From Spartinivicinus marinus (GTDB taxonomy: Bacteria > Pseudomonadota > Gammaproteobacteria > Pseudomonadales > Zooshikellaceae), in the NCBI RefSeq assembly GCF_026309355.1, contig NZ_JAPJZK010000001.1:6096501-6160500 (forward strand): a stretch of 64,000 nucleotides of DNA. Direction: 5' to 3'. The position numbers and the translations under genes are program-made. Positions within the stretch are counted from its first letter, which is position 1; each line of letters starts with the position of its first letter. Of this stretch, positions 1 through 9,506 are shown piece by piece. The notes beneath the pieces were generated by a model. That model was not told where the DNA came from. It saw nothing but the letters and a program-made list of their open reading frames with translations, and ran no database searches.

Positions 1-24
1 AACAAGTAAAAAAAATAATAATGA

Positions 25-609
25 CTAACCCTGTTTGCATAAAGGAATATTAGCTTCCATTAAATGCAACTGACGACCGTCCCAATGAAAATGATGAATA
101 CATTGCCAGTTTAATTTAACGGGTGGTTTAGTGGTCATATCCCACTGACAGGCCGCAGCCAATGCCGTACGAATAACGCCTTTATGGGTGACAATGCCAA
201 TTGGCTCGCCCTTATCAGAAAACTGCTGTAACCAACCTAGCAACCGTTGTTGTACGTTTTTCGGTGACTCTCCTTTAGGGCACTGTAAATGAATCCCTTT
301 GGGCTCTTCTATCGTCAATCGAGGATCAGTTTGCCTTAGCTCTGCTAAGCTTTTGCCCTCCCATTCTCCCCAGTCCATTTCAGTCAGTGATTCTGCTATC
401 TCTCCTGTTAAGCCTAAATTAGCTAACGTCTGTTTAGCCCGCTGTAAAGGACTAACATACCAATGACTAATTTGTAAGTTAGGCGGTACTTGCAGGGTTT
501 TTAGTGCTGCCATACTGGCCTTGGTTAAGGGTATATCACACCGCCCTTGAATTAAACCTTGCTGGTTCCAGGCTGTTGGCCAGTGGCGTAACAAGTAGAC
601 TGACTGCAT
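25..609 (-). CDS. histidine phosphatase family protein (CobC/phosphoglycerate mutase-like)
   Basis: A 194-residue cytoplasmic protein of the histidine phosphatase superfamily. The N-terminus carries the phospho-acceptor signature LLRHWPTAWN with R8 and H9; the usual RHG is RHW here. It is followed by QGRCDIPLT, the normal substrate-loop pattern, then GEWEG near residue 80 and the second catalytic histidine in VTHKG (H142). The length fits the small branch that includes alpha-ribazole phosphatase (CobC) and other small-metabolite phosphatases. No cobalamin gene is nearby, so the substrate is open. It lies downstream of two glycosyltransferase genes on the same strand with short gaps and may be co-transcribed with them. 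Family assignment is firm; substrate is unknown. Confidence 0.85.
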   Translation of the reverse strand: MQSVYLLRHWPTAWNQQGLIQGRCDIPLTKASMAALKTLQVPPNLQISHWYVSPLQRAKQTLANLGLTGEIAESLTEMDWGEWEGKSLAELRQTDPRLTIEEPKGIHLQCPKGESPKNVQQRLLGWLQQFSDKGEPIGIVTHKGVIRTALAAACQWDMTTKPPVKLNWQCIHHFHWDGRQLHLMEANIPLCKQG

Positions 610-652
610 GGCTGGTTTATACTCTTCGTCAATATTTTATAGCATCGTTTTT

Positions 653-1792
653 TTATTTGTTTATTAATGAGCTAAAATGATTTTTCAACCAAATACTGGT
701 ACTTTGAAGCGAGTGATATTGTGCCACATGTTGTACACCTCGTTGGCCTAATTGCTCGCGAGCGGTTTTATCTAGCAGTAACTGTCGAATAGCATTGGCA
801 AAATCGCTGGGCGGTTCAGTCGCTAATAAAACACCAGCGGGATGCTTTTGATCAAACAAACTGGCCACTCCTACTTCTGCACCTGCTACACTAGGCAAGC
901 CGGCAGCTTGTGCTTCTAAAAACACCATACCTAATGCTTCATTAATCGCAGGCCAAATCAATAGATCAGCGGCCGTTAACCAGCTTGTGACCTCTTGTTC
1001 AGCTAAACCACCGACCCAACGAGTCCGTTCCGTTAAACCACCGAAATAGCCTTGTATTTCCGTGCGAACTTTACCATCCCCCACCACAACCCAGTGCCAA
1101 TCCAAGTCAGTTAACTGGGGTAAAATCTGACTGAGATATTGATAAGACTGCTGCTTATCTCGGGGGCGTAGCATGGCTACAGTTAACAACCAGTTACTGG
1201 TAACCGGTAGTTGCCATTGTTTCGACAACTGCTGTCTTAGTTGGCTTTTATTTTCATTAATAACTACAGGGTTAATAAAAGGTTTAATCAGGTGTATTCG
1301 ATCATTATCCCCCAATACCTGTTGTAAGCCTGGAATATCACCTGGGTTGAGGGATAAAATACTACTGGCCTGTTGGATCGCCTGTACAGAAGCCGCTAAA
1401 CCTGGTGCCCAAGGACCATATTGTTGCTTAGCAGCGTAGGAAGCTTCCACTAATACATAAGGGATATTAAGCGCTTGACTGACCATAGGGCCAATGTAAT
1501 CAGGTGCTTTATGATAAAGGTGGTATGTCAACCATAAGACAGGTTGCTGACTAGGGGGGAGCTGTTGCCAGCGTTGAATTAACCGATGGGCTTTACGCTC
1601 ACCCACTTTGGCCAGTCGTTGCTGGCGTGTAATATCACCACGATCATAGCTTCGTAAGCTATCAGCCCACACGGGCTTAAATCCCGCTTTTTCACAGGCC
1701 AACCAAAATAGCTGGGCAATCCGTTGCTCCCCAGAAGGCACTGTATGAAAAGGGGATTTTAAAGGCGCATAAAAGGCAATGGTTTGCTTCAT
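653..1792 (-). CDS. glycosyltransferase family 4 (GT-B fold)
   Basis: A 379-residue GT-B glycosyltransferase. The C-terminal nucleotide-sugar domain shows VVVGDG, WVGGLAEQEVTSWLTAADLLIWP and the EX7E motif in EALGMVFLEAQAAGLP (E285 and E293), then GVLL. This is the classical GT4 retaining-transferase pattern. The N-terminal acceptor domain is less conserved, as usual. The start ATG is the only sensible one. It lies between another GT4 gene (51 bp upstream) and a histidine phosphatase (43 bp downstream) on the same strand, suggesting a small surface-polysaccharide or lipid-linked sugar operon. Donor and acceptor cannot be read from the sequence. Confidence 0.88.
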   Translation of the reverse strand: MKQTIAFYAPLKSPFHTVPSGEQRIAQLFWLACEKAGFKPVWADSLRSYDRGDITRQQRLAKVGERKAHRLIQRWQQLPPSQQPVLWLTYHLYHKAPDYIGPMVSQALNIPYVLVEASYAAKQQYGPWAPGLAASVQAIQQASSILSLNPGDIPGLQQVLGDNDRIHLIKPFINPVVINENKSQLRQQLSKQWQLPVTSNWLLTVAMLRPRDKQQSYQYLSQILPQLTDLDWHWVVVGDGKVRTEIQGYFGGLTERTRWVGGLAEQEVTSWLTAADLLIWPAINEALGMVFLEAQAAGLPSVAGAEVGVASLFDQKHPAGVLLATEPPSDFANAIRQLLLDKTAREQLGQRGVQHVAQYHSLQSTSIWLKNHFSSLINK

Positions 1793-1843
1793 TAATATGA
1801 TAGCCTGTTACTCTATATCAGATCTATATATCAGACATTAAGG

Positions 1844-3163
1844 TTATTTTCCCCTCTTTTCGACACCTATCTGTTCAGAGGAAGCTAGGCCAAACTGCTG
1901 GGCTAAACGCTCAATAGTTGTATTTAATGAAAACTCTGTGGTTACACGCTGCTGACCGGCAGCCGCCAACTGATGGCGAAACTCACTATCACTGATCAGC
2001 TTAGCAATAGCATGAGTCAAAGCAGTGACATCATCCTGAGGCACTAATAAGCCTGTTTTCTCATCAATAATCAGTTCTGGAATACCGGAAATATTCGAAG
2101 CAATACAGGCGACCCCTTGGCTTTGTGCTTCCATTAACACATTAGGCAGGCCATCCCGATCTCCATCCTCGGTTATTTTTGAAGCCAAAACAAAAATAGC
2201 CGATTGCCGGTATTGGGCCAACACCTCCGCTTGAGGTTGTGCCCCTAACCACACCACTTGATTAGCAATACCTAACCTGATGGCTTGTTGTTTTAAACCG
2301 GCTAGTAATGGGCCACCGCCAATATGGACAAACCGCCAATTTAATTCATTGGGTAACTGAGCCAATGCCTGTAACAACACATCATAGCCTTTCTTAGCTA
2401 CTGCACGCCCTACTGAAATTAATTGCACCACTGGTGAGTTTGTTTCTTCATTTGTTTCATTACTGAACTTGTCGTCTACTGAAACGACACTATCACTGAT
2501 GTTAGAAGGCGCACTGATGTTAGAGGGCGTCTTAGCGTTAAACCGGTTAAAGTCTAGCCCATGGTAAACCAACATCACTTTTTCTGGGGTCGCTGAAAGC
2601 GACTGTAAATACTGTTGGTTTGCCTGGGTACAGGTTGCCAGCCAGGTCAGCTCATTTAACTTTTCAGCTAGTTCCCATTGAGGGGTAGTCCAAATATCTT
2701 TTGCATGAGCAGAACACGACCAGGGTAGCCCAGTTAACAAGCTGGTATAGCGAGTAACAGAACCTGGTGTATGAATAAAGTGCGCATATAACCACTGGGT
2801 TGCAGCAGGTAGCTCGACAGCTAATACCAACGCTTGCCCCAATCGACGGAGCCGATTACGGGTACGATCTCGTTTAAAATCCTGCCACCAAACCGCTAAC
2901 AGCCGCCAAAAAGTGCTTTTAGGGATAACCTTCACTAAGGCCTTTATTACCCGCCAAGGCTCTTGGTGTAAATATTCAGGCAAGTAATTTACTGGGGCTT
3001 TAATTTCTTGGTGAATAGGGTGAACATGTGAGTCGGTGGGATGTCGTAATGAAACAAGCTGAATCTGTAAACCCCGCTGTTCCAATGCTTTGATTTCTTG
3101 TGCAATAAACGTTTCTGATAAACGAGGATAACCTTTTAAAACAAGTGCGACTTTTGTTATCAA
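1844..3163 (-). CDS. glycosyltransferase family 4, colanic-acid-type
   Basis: A 439-residue GT-B enzyme. The start is TTG (VALVLKGYPRLSETFI follows), preceded by GGGG at usual spacing; no in-frame ATG lies at the right place. LKGYPRLSETFIAQEI is typical of the colanic-acid/exopolysaccharide GT4 subgroup (WcaL/AmsK-like). The C-terminal half shows SVGRAVAKKGYDVLLQAL, HIGGGPL and the EX7E region EDGDRDGLPNVLMEAQSQG. Between the two Rossmann domains, around residues 211-244, there is a Ser/Asn-rich insert containing a short direct repeat (SNIS twice). Likely transfers a sugar onto a lipid-linked intermediate at the inner membrane; sugar unknown. Confidence 0.87.
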   Translation of the reverse strand: MITKVALVLKGYPRLSETFIAQEIKALEQRGLQIQLVSLRHPTDSHVHPIHQEIKAPVNYLPEYLHQEPWRVIKALVKVIPKSTFWRLLAVWWQDFKRDRTRNRLRRLGQALVLAVELPAATQWLYAHFIHTPGSVTRYTSLLTGLPWSCSAHAKDIWTTPQWELAEKLNELTWLATCTQANQQYLQSLSATPEKVMLVYHGLDFNRFNAKTPSNISAPSNISDSVVSVDDKFSNETNEETNSPVVQLISVGRAVAKKGYDVLLQALAQLPNELNWRFVHIGGGPLLAGLKQQAIRLGIANQVVWLGAQPQAEVLAQYRQSAIFVLASKITEDGDRDGLPNVLMEAQSQGVACIASNISGIPELIIDEKTGLLVPQDDVTALTHAIAKLISDSEFRHQLAAAGQQRVTTEFSLNTTIERLAQQFGLASSEQIGVEKRGK

Positions 3164-3467
3164 GTTGTTGCCCCAATTTCAAGACGAGTTAAAACTACTT
3201 TCATATACCCTTCGCCAATCACTTTTACACTTCAGGTACCGATAACATGCAACGCAGAATGATTACGACTTTCTTTATAGAGTCAAACTTTATAGAGTCA
3301 AAGCGAAGAGTATACACGAAAGCATGTATTATTTATGAAGCATTCAAAACATTGTAACATGCTAACTTGCTTTCCACTAAGGCAGTCAGCAGTTCACTTT
3401 TTTGCTAGTCTAAAAGCGGGTTCAGGCTATCCTCAAACAGGCCATCCAACGACATTTAGTGAGGCTA
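3164..3467. other. intergenic region between divergent glycosyltransferase and ABC genes
   Basis: About 300 bases separating two divergently transcribed genes, so it should hold promoters for both. No convincing -35/-10 pair stands out. It contains the perfect 15-bp tandem duplication listed separately. Short open frames here run into the ABC gene in another frame and look non-coding. Confidence 0.5.
3273..3302 (+). repeat. 15-bp perfect tandem duplication
   Basis: CTTTATAGAGTCAAA occurs twice head-to-tail at 3273-3287 and 3288-3302 upstream of the ABC gene. It may be a recent slippage event or a doubled binding site. Confidence 0.7.
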
Positions 3468-6065
3468 ATGGAATCATCAATCTATCGTTTTATTCTGAAG
3501 TACACCCTCAAAGACCAGGTATTGATCCTCTTTTTAACCGTCTTCTCATTCCCTTTGGTGTACGCCACTTTAGAAGTACCTAAACATATTATCAATGATG
3601 CCTTAAATAAGGAAAACGTACCTGAAGCGGTTTGGGGCTACCCGGTTGACCAAATTGATTACTTGTTAGTTCTCTGCTTTATCTTTCTAGGCCTGGTGGT
3701 GATTAATGGTGTCCTCAAATACCTATTAAACGTCTACCGTGGTGTGGTGGGTGAGCGAATGTTGAAAAAGCTTCGCTTTGAACTTTATAGCCGCATTCTA
3801 CGTTTTCCTATCCCCCACTTTAAAAAAGTATCACAAGGGGAAATCATTCCCATCATTACGGCTGAAACAGAACCATTAGGTGGCTTTATTGGCGAGGCTT
3901 TTGCTTTGCCTGCCTTTCAAGGTGGATTACTACTGACTTATTTGTTTTTTATTTATAACCAGGACGTGATTTTAGGTATCGCAGCAACTGCCTTATATCC
4001 ATTGCAGTTATACATCATTCCCAAGCTCCAACGGATCGTAAACCAATTGGGCAAGCAGCGAGTGTTAGCGGCCCGCCGGTTGGGTGATAAAATTGGGGAT
4101 AGTATTGGCGGTATTAAAGAGATTCATAGCTTTGGTACCTTTCAATTTGAACGCTCAAAAATCTCAGATCGTCTTCAGCACATCTTTGAAATTCGCTATA
4201 AAATATACAAACTGAAGTTTTTTATAAAGTTTTTAAACAACTTCCTGGGTAAAGTCACACCTTTCTTTTTCTATTCAGTGGGCGGTTATTATGTCATCAA
4301 AGGTGAACTCTCACTAGGGGCATTAATTGCTGCCCTGGCAGCCTATCAGGACTTAGATGCCCCTTGGAAGGAATTATTAAAATACTATCAGACCAAAGAA
4401 GATATTCGCATAAAATACGAGCAGATTGTTTATCAGTTTCACCCTGAAAATTTGCTTCCCAGCCATATCCAGGATGGACCTGCCACGCCACTTAAATTAC
4501 AAGGCCAACACCTAACCATGGAGCACCTATATTATGGTGAGCATGAAAACGTTAACACGATAGATGATCTCAACCTGACCCTGCCACTTAACCAACATAC
4601 AGCAATTGTCGGTAATGATAACAGTGGTAAAAATGAACTGGTGCTATTGTTAGCCCGTTTATTAATACCCCATAATGGCCGAATTAACCTGGCAGCTGAA
4701 AACTTACAAACATTAACCAGCGCTACATTAAGCCAGCATATCTGCTACCTGGATAATTCCCCTCACTTTTTTTCAGGCACCATTCGACAAAACTTGTTGT
4801 ATGGCTTAAACACCCAGCCCCCAGCCACTATGAATCAAGTGCCTTCATTACAAATAGAGGACCCCACATTTGTAGACAGTTGGTTTCAGCCCAGCCAACT
4901 GGGTTTTGATAGTGACCAGGCTGTTGATCACTTTTTGATAAATACCCTGAGCACACTCAAGCTTGAAGATGATATTTATCATTATGGTTTGCAAGGCTAT
5001 TTAAATCCTGCCACGGATCAAGCCCTGATGAAGCAGGTGATTGAATTAAGACGAGCATTTAGAGAAGCAGTGCAAACCTCTGACATGACTGATATTGTTG
5101 AGTTCTTTGATTGGGGTAAATACAACAACAACTTAACGGTTGCTGAAAATATCTTGTTCGGCTCTAGCCGTGAGATGATGTTAGACCTAAATATGTTGCA
5201 TAAAAACCCCTTAATCCATCAGTTACTGGATGATGAAGGCCTGATGGATACGACTCTTGCAGTAGGCTACGAGGTAGCCGGCATGATGCTGGAGTTATTT
5301 GCCGATGTTGAGCCTGGCAGTGATCTGTTTGAACGCTTCAGTTTTATTCAAGCTGAAGAAATTAGTGATTATAAAGCACTGTTAGCCAAAGCCAACAAAA
5401 AACAACTTTACAAACTCCCCCGCCAACAAATTGAAATGCTGCTTTCACTGGTCTTTCAGCTCACCCCTGCCCGCCACCGGTTAGGGTTGTTATCCGATGA
5501 AATATGCAACAAACTGCTAAATGTGCGTAAACAGCTGGCCAAGGCATTAAAAGTCCGTCACACCACCATTATTTTTTATGACTCGGAAGAATACAACGAA
5601 GCCCTAAGCATTCAAGAAAATATTTTATTTGGTAAAGCGGTTTATGGCCAGGCACGAGCCCAAGCAAAAATAACGGCTTGCATTGACAAACTGATTGCAT
5701 CACATGATTTAATTCGACCGATCATGAGCTATGGCTTAGATTATGAGGTAGGCACTGCAGGTACACGTTTATCCTTAGCAATGCGACAAAAACTAGCATT
5801 AGCTAGAGCACTATTGAAAAAGCCCGATTTATTAATCATTAACCAGGCAACCAGTGTATTAGACTTAGCCACCGAAAGTGAAATAATAAGCCAAGTAAAA
5901 CAGGAAATGGCCAATCAAGGAATCATTTGGGTATTAAACCGCGCTGAACAAGCAATTCATTTTGATCAGACTCTGGTTGTTGACAAAGGGCAAATTATTG
6001 AGCAAGGACACTATCAAAAGCTTATTGAAATGGATAATACCCTTGCTGGACTGATTCGTCATTAA
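3468..6065 (+). CDS. ABC exporter-like protein with degenerate nucleotide-binding domain
   Basis: An 865-residue half-transporter: an exporter-type membrane domain (residues about 1-320, five or six hydrophobic segments) fused to an enlarged nucleotide-binding domain. ATG 3468 has GAGG just upstream; GTG 3459 is the alternative. Walker A is GNDNSGKN (about 382-389), with Asn replacing Ser/Thr. The signature is LSLAM instead of LSGGQ (about 768). Walker B reads LLIINQATSVLD, so the Asp and catalytic Glu are Asn and Gln, and the histidine switch is Asn (IIWVLNRAEQ). About 300 residues lie between Walker A and the signature, with three copies of an ENILFG-like motif (GTIRQNLLYG, LTVAENILFG, LSIQENILFG). 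ATP hydrolysis looks unlikely. Substrate unknown. Confidence 0.85.
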   Translation: MESSIYRFILKYTLKDQVLILFLTVFSFPLVYATLEVPKHIINDALNKENVPEAVWGYPVDQIDYLLVLCFIFLGLVVINGVLKYLLNVYRGVVGERMLKKLRFELYSRILRFPIPHFKKVSQGEIIPIITAETEPLGGFIGEAFALPAFQGGLLLTYLFFIYNQDVILGIAATALYPLQLYIIPKLQRIVNQLGKQRVLAARRLGDKIGDSIGGIKEIHSFGTFQFERSKISDRLQHIFEIRYKIYKLKFFIKFLNNFLGKVTPFFFYSVGGYYVIKGELSLGALIAALAAYQDLDAPWKELLKYYQTKEDIRIKYEQIVYQFHPENLLPSHIQDGPATPLKLQGQHLTMEHLYYGEHENVNTIDDLNLTLPLNQHTAIVGNDNSGKNELVLLLARLLIPHNGRINLAAENLQTLTSATLSQHICYLDNSPHFFSGTIRQNLLYGLNTQPPATMNQVPSLQIEDPTFVDSWFQPSQLGFDSDQAVDHFLINTLSTLKLEDDIYHYGLQGYLNPATDQALMKQVIELRRAFREAVQTSDMTDIVEFFDWGKYNNNLTVAENILFGSSREMMLDLNMLHKNPLIHQLLDDEGLMDTTLAVGYEVAGMMLELFADVEPGSDLFERFSFIQAEEISDYKALLAKANKKQLYKLPRQQIEMLLSLVFQLTPARHRLGLLSDEICNKLLNVRKQLAKALKVRHTTIIFYDSEEYNEALSIQENILFGKAVYGQARAQAKITACIDKLIASHDLIRPIMSYGLDYEVGTAGTRLSLAMRQKLALARALLKKPDLLIINQATSVLDLATESEIISQVKQEMANQGIIWVLNRAEQAIHFDQTLVVDKGQIIEQGHYQKLIEMDNTLAGLIRH

Positions 6066-6117
6066 TAAAACCACCATAAAATTGCAACAATAATTTATTT
6101 TGTGCTCACTACGAAAA

Positions 6118-6144
6118 CAGTCGACCCTTACTAAGGGTTGGCTG
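6118..6144 (+). terminator. hairpin downstream of the ABC gene
   Basis: An imperfect inverted repeat, CAGTCGACCCTTA pairing with CTAAGGGTTGGCTG, lies 50-80 bases after the ABC stop codon. It has a strong CCCTTA/TAAGGG core but a weak T-tract, so termination is a guess. Confidence 0.4.
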
Positions 6145-6147
6145 TAT

Positions 6148-6167
6148 ATTTATATGTACATATAAAT
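6148..6167. promoter_or_regulatory. 20-bp perfect palindrome upstream of 6221 gene
   Basis: ATTTATATGTACATATAAAT is its own reverse complement and sits 54 bases before the start of the exported-protein gene. It could be a dimeric repressor site or part of a cruciform with the hairpin just upstream. No known box matches that I can name. Confidence 0.35.
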
Positions 6168-6220
6168 GTAACGCTTACCATACCCATAACAAATAATATA
6201 ATTATAAAAGTTTTTAAGTG

Positions 6221-8530
6221 ATGAAATACTACGGATGGTTACTTAACTCACTCCCCTTAGCCTGCTTGTGCAGTTTATTAGTTAATGGTTTAACCATTCT
6301 CTTTACAGTTGTTTCTGACAACGCCTATGCAGCTGCCCCCTTAAAACCAATCAGTGAAGTATTATTTATTCGCTCCGAACGGGTAACTGACACCGATTAT
6401 ATAAGCTTTGGCCATATTTTTAAGCCTGGTGATGTAGGCAGGCTTGATCAAGTCTATGTACAGGTCAATAATCAATTACTGACCAGTCAATTGGATCAAA
6501 AAGCCTTTCATTCTGATGGTAGCCTACGCCATGGCATTATTTCGGTAAAACTACCCTTCAACAATCAACAGCAATTACCTGCGGTGTTAGTGAGTTCTCC
6601 AACCCTTATTAATTCTCGTCAACGCTCTCCCTTACCACATCAATTAACCAGTGATGCCAGTATTCAGCTTATAGGAGACAACTTGAATGTATCGATTCCA
6701 ATCACACAGATTTTTAGTCAAGGAGAGTTGCTTCGTCGTTGGTTAGCAGGCCCCCTGGTTATGGAGTGGCATTATCGACTTCCAATCATCGTGAATGGAT
6801 CACCACACCCTCATTTAAATGCTTATTTTCAATTACGGGTTTATCAACAGTTTAAAAAAGTCGTGTTAGGCATTACCTTAGAAAATAATTGGGCTTACCA
6901 GCCCAACCCTAAAAACCTTCAATATCAAGTATCAATTAAAAATAAAAATAAAACGCTATTTCAACAAACCGTCAATCACAACCATCATGCTCGCTGGCAT
7001 AAAAAAGTTATTCTAGTTGGTGGTGAAGACTCTCATCTGGTTTTTAACCCCAACTACTTGATGAACAGCAAAGCCATACCTTTATATGACCCAACAATCA
7101 CTGTCAGTGAGACACTGCTGCAACGATTCTATAAGCAATATCAAAATAATCAGCAATTAATGCAAAGTGGTGTAGCAGAACCCTATATGGGGCTTGGTGG
7201 TGGACGCCCAGATATTGGCCCATTACCGGGTTGGGCAACAGCTTATTTATTAAGCATGGATAAACGTGCAAAAGTGACCACCGATGGTACAGCTTATTTA
7301 GCAGGCAGCTGGCCTATCCACTATCGAGACAAACGAACCGGTTTGCCTTTACGGATTGATGACTGGCCCTATGCAGGCCTTTATGGCACCCCTGGCGACT
7401 TTACCAACCCAAATACAAATAAAAGTGAAGCATTTCCTGTCTGTCATCAGTGCGACACCCCGTTACATCCAGACTCCGCCCACCAGCCTGGGTTTAGCTA
7501 CCTATCTTATTTAACTTCGGGGGACTATTTTTTCTTAGAAGAACTACAATTCTGGGCAACCTATAATTTATTAAATACTAACCCCCACTATCGTCGCCTT
7601 GAACAAGGTATTTTTCGTGAAACCCAAGTACGAGCAGAAGCCTGGTCATTAAGGACGCTGGCCCAAGTCGCTTACATCACACCAGACAGTCATGCATTAA
7701 AAGCATATTTTAACCAGCTTCTGCACAATAATTTAACCTATTTATACAACCTTTATGTTGCAAAACAGGAATCTGACCGAGATAGCAGCAAAATTATTAG
7801 TCATCTTGGTTATATTCCCGCAGAACTCATTGATCGGTTTGGAGTGCGCACAGGTTATTATGCACTGGTTTATAAAGGACGTACTGGCCTTTCAACCTGG
7901 ATGGATGACTTCCATACCTGGGCAGTAGGTTATTTAAAAGAATTAGGGTTTCAGCAGGCCGCACCTATTTTAAATCAACGTAGCCGATTTAGCTTACAAC
8001 GGATGCTAAACCCTAATTACTGCTGGCTATTTGCAGCATTAGCCAATGGCCTGAAATTAATGGACCCTGTCAATACAGGAGGCCCAATCATTAAATATCA
8101 AGTATACAACAACTATCATGAGGCCTTTTTCAATACAACTCAAATTGATCTCAATCAAACTGCATGTGATTCACCCGCCATGGTCCCTTTGGCTAACGCA
8201 TTTAATGAAAACGTAGAAAAACAAAAAGAAAACTTAACGTTTGGCCAAATGCTCGGCTATAGCTATTCCACAGAAGGCTTTCCTTCCAATTTACAAATTG
8301 CTTTGGCTGTAGCCGCTGAATCTGACAATGCGGGCGCCTTTACTGCTTGGCAACGGTTTCAACAACGGTCTGTTAAACCCAATTACAACCTTGGCCCGCA
8401 ATTTGCCCTCGTCCCTCGTAGCCACTATACCCCAGCTGACGACTACTATTTAAAGTTAACTGGCAACTTTAGTGTTGAAACGCCCAGCTCAGCATTAATT
8501 GTGGAACTACCCCCTAATACGGGACCATAG
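6221..8530 (+). CDS. large exported protein of unknown function
   Basis: A 769-residue protein with an N-terminal export signal: hydrophobic stretch about residues 8-32 ending in DNAYAAA, a plausible signal peptidase I site. ATG 6221 is chosen over the overlapping GTG at 6218. The mature part is rich in Tyr, Asn, Gln and aromatic residues, without membrane segments, suggesting a soluble periplasmic or secreted, probably beta-rich protein. The opening (SFGHIFKPGDV, then SDGSLRHGIISVKLP) vaguely recalls the exo-rhamnogalacturonan-lyase/YetA-type RIFT-barrel proteins, and CHQCDTP near residue 410 could bind metal. I do not recognise a firm family. It follows the degenerate ABC gene by about 155 bp on the same strand. 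Confidence 0.75.
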   Translation: MKYYGWLLNSLPLACLCSLLVNGLTILFTVVSDNAYAAAPLKPISEVLFIRSERVTDTDYISFGHIFKPGDVGRLDQVYVQVNNQLLTSQLDQKAFHSDGSLRHGIISVKLPFNNQQQLPAVLVSSPTLINSRQRSPLPHQLTSDASIQLIGDNLNVSIPITQIFSQGELLRRWLAGPLVMEWHYRLPIIVNGSPHPHLNAYFQLRVYQQFKKVVLGITLENNWAYQPNPKNLQYQVSIKNKNKTLFQQTVNHNHHARWHKKVILVGGEDSHLVFNPNYLMNSKAIPLYDPTITVSETLLQRFYKQYQNNQQLMQSGVAEPYMGLGGGRPDIGPLPGWATAYLLSMDKRAKVTTDGTAYLAGSWPIHYRDKRTGLPLRIDDWPYAGLYGTPGDFTNPNTNKSEAFPVCHQCDTPLHPDSAHQPGFSYLSYLTSGDYFFLEELQFWATYNLLNTNPHYRRLEQGIFRETQVRAEAWSLRTLAQVAYITPDSHALKAYFNQLLHNNLTYLYNLYVAKQESDRDSSKIISHLGYIPAELIDRFGVRTGYYALVYKGRTGLSTWMDDFHTWAVGYLKELGFQQAAPILNQRSRFSLQRMLNPNYCWLFAALANGLKLMDPVNTGGPIIKYQVYNNYHEAFFNTTQIDLNQTACDSPAMVPLANAFNENVEKQKENLTFGQMLGYSYSTEGFPSNLQIALAVAAESDNAGAFTAWQRFQQRSVKPNYNLGPQFALVPRSHYTPADDYYLKLTGNFSVETPSSALIVELPPNTGP

Positions 8531-8562
8531 TTAAATAAATTGCCTCTCAACAAGCAACAATA

Positions 8563-9375
8563 TTATTTATTCATTAGTGCAACCAACCATTGTGACACTT
8601 GCTCAAAATAAAAGTTTTCTTCTGTTACTGAAAATTCATCAAGCCCCAGACATACTAGACGACACTTGTCTACCTTTAACCAAACAGCTGCAGCTAAAAT
8701 ATCAACCGTCAACTGATTTATATTCCGTTTAAACTGAGAATTAATCTGTAAATAAGCTTGTGCCATTTGATAGCAATTATCTACAGTGGGTAAATGGACA
8801 AATGTACCAGCAAGATCCAAGGCAGGATTTCCCAAACTAATTCGCTGTAAATTAGCTAACATCAGTTCCCCGGTTGGCATGCGCCCCCAATGAGTAATCT
8901 CAGAAACACCTGCAATTAAACTGATAGGCCTGAATAGATGCTGGAAGTCATAACAAAGGCTATCTAACATGGCTGCCAGCAAACGTCGTTTAGCAGGGTT
9001 AAAATAACCAAGCAACATCGGATTATATTCAGGTAACCACTGGTGCCGAGCAAGTTTGTTATAATCCAGCGTTACTTTAGCATTATGTAATTTCGCAAGA
9101 TAATTTAATTGTTCGACAGGGGTTGTCAGCGGCTGTTGATCTAACCCTACCGTTTCTAGCTGCATTGCAACCTGCAGACTTGCTGGCATAGGCAAGCCTT
9201 GAGTACTTAATTGTGGGACTAATTGTTCAATCGCATATTCTGCTACTAGCGTATTAAATGATTTATGCGATACCCGTCGATTATCTGAGCAATAAGGATC
9301 AGGCTTACTGCCAGGCTCCCATCGTGCTCTAGGTAGTGGTGCCCTTTCCTGGGCCAAAGCAACCCCATCCATCAT
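8563..9375 (-). CDS. hypothetical protein, weakly phosphotransferase-like
   Basis: A 270-residue soluble protein, convergent with the exported protein gene (32 bp between stops). No signal peptide. One stretch, about residues 168-190 (GELMLANLQRISLGNPALDLA), resembles the end of the catalytic region of APH/choline-kinase-type phosphotransferases, where a GNPA-DLA pattern follows the metal-binding Asp. However, the HGDLHPGN catalytic loop is not recognisable, so if related it is either very divergent or inactive. The gene starts at a doubled ATG preceded by TAGGAAA. Function is unknown. Confidence 0.6.
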   Translation of the reverse strand: MMDGVALAQERAPLPRARWEPGSKPDPYCSDNRRVSHKSFNTLVAEYAIEQLVPQLSTQGLPMPASLQVAMQLETVGLDQQPLTTPVEQLNYLAKLHNAKVTLDYNKLARHQWLPEYNPMLLGYFNPAKRRLLAAMLDSLCYDFQHLFRPISLIAGVSEITHWGRMPTGELMLANLQRISLGNPALDLAGTFVHLPTVDNCYQMAQAYLQINSQFKRNINQLTVDILAAAVWLKVDKCRLVCLGLDEFSVTEENFYFEQVSQWLVALMNK

Positions 9376-9506
9376 AGTCGTTTCCTAGCGCCATCACCGT
9401 TCAGAACAGTACCAATAATAACAAGTGAAAAATGACAATGACAAGATTAATTAAAGTAAAACCAAACAACATTTGCTGTATATCATAATTTACATGAGAG
9501 ATAGCG

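Noticed and set aside
3335-3583. 82-residue plus-strand ORF before the ABC gene
   Set aside because: Overlaps the ABC gene in another frame; the ABC frame shows the conserved membrane domain.
8563-9375. Calling this gene an aminoglycoside phosphotransferase
   Set aside because: Only the GNPALDLA-like stretch resembles the family; the HGDLHPGN catalytic loop is not found.
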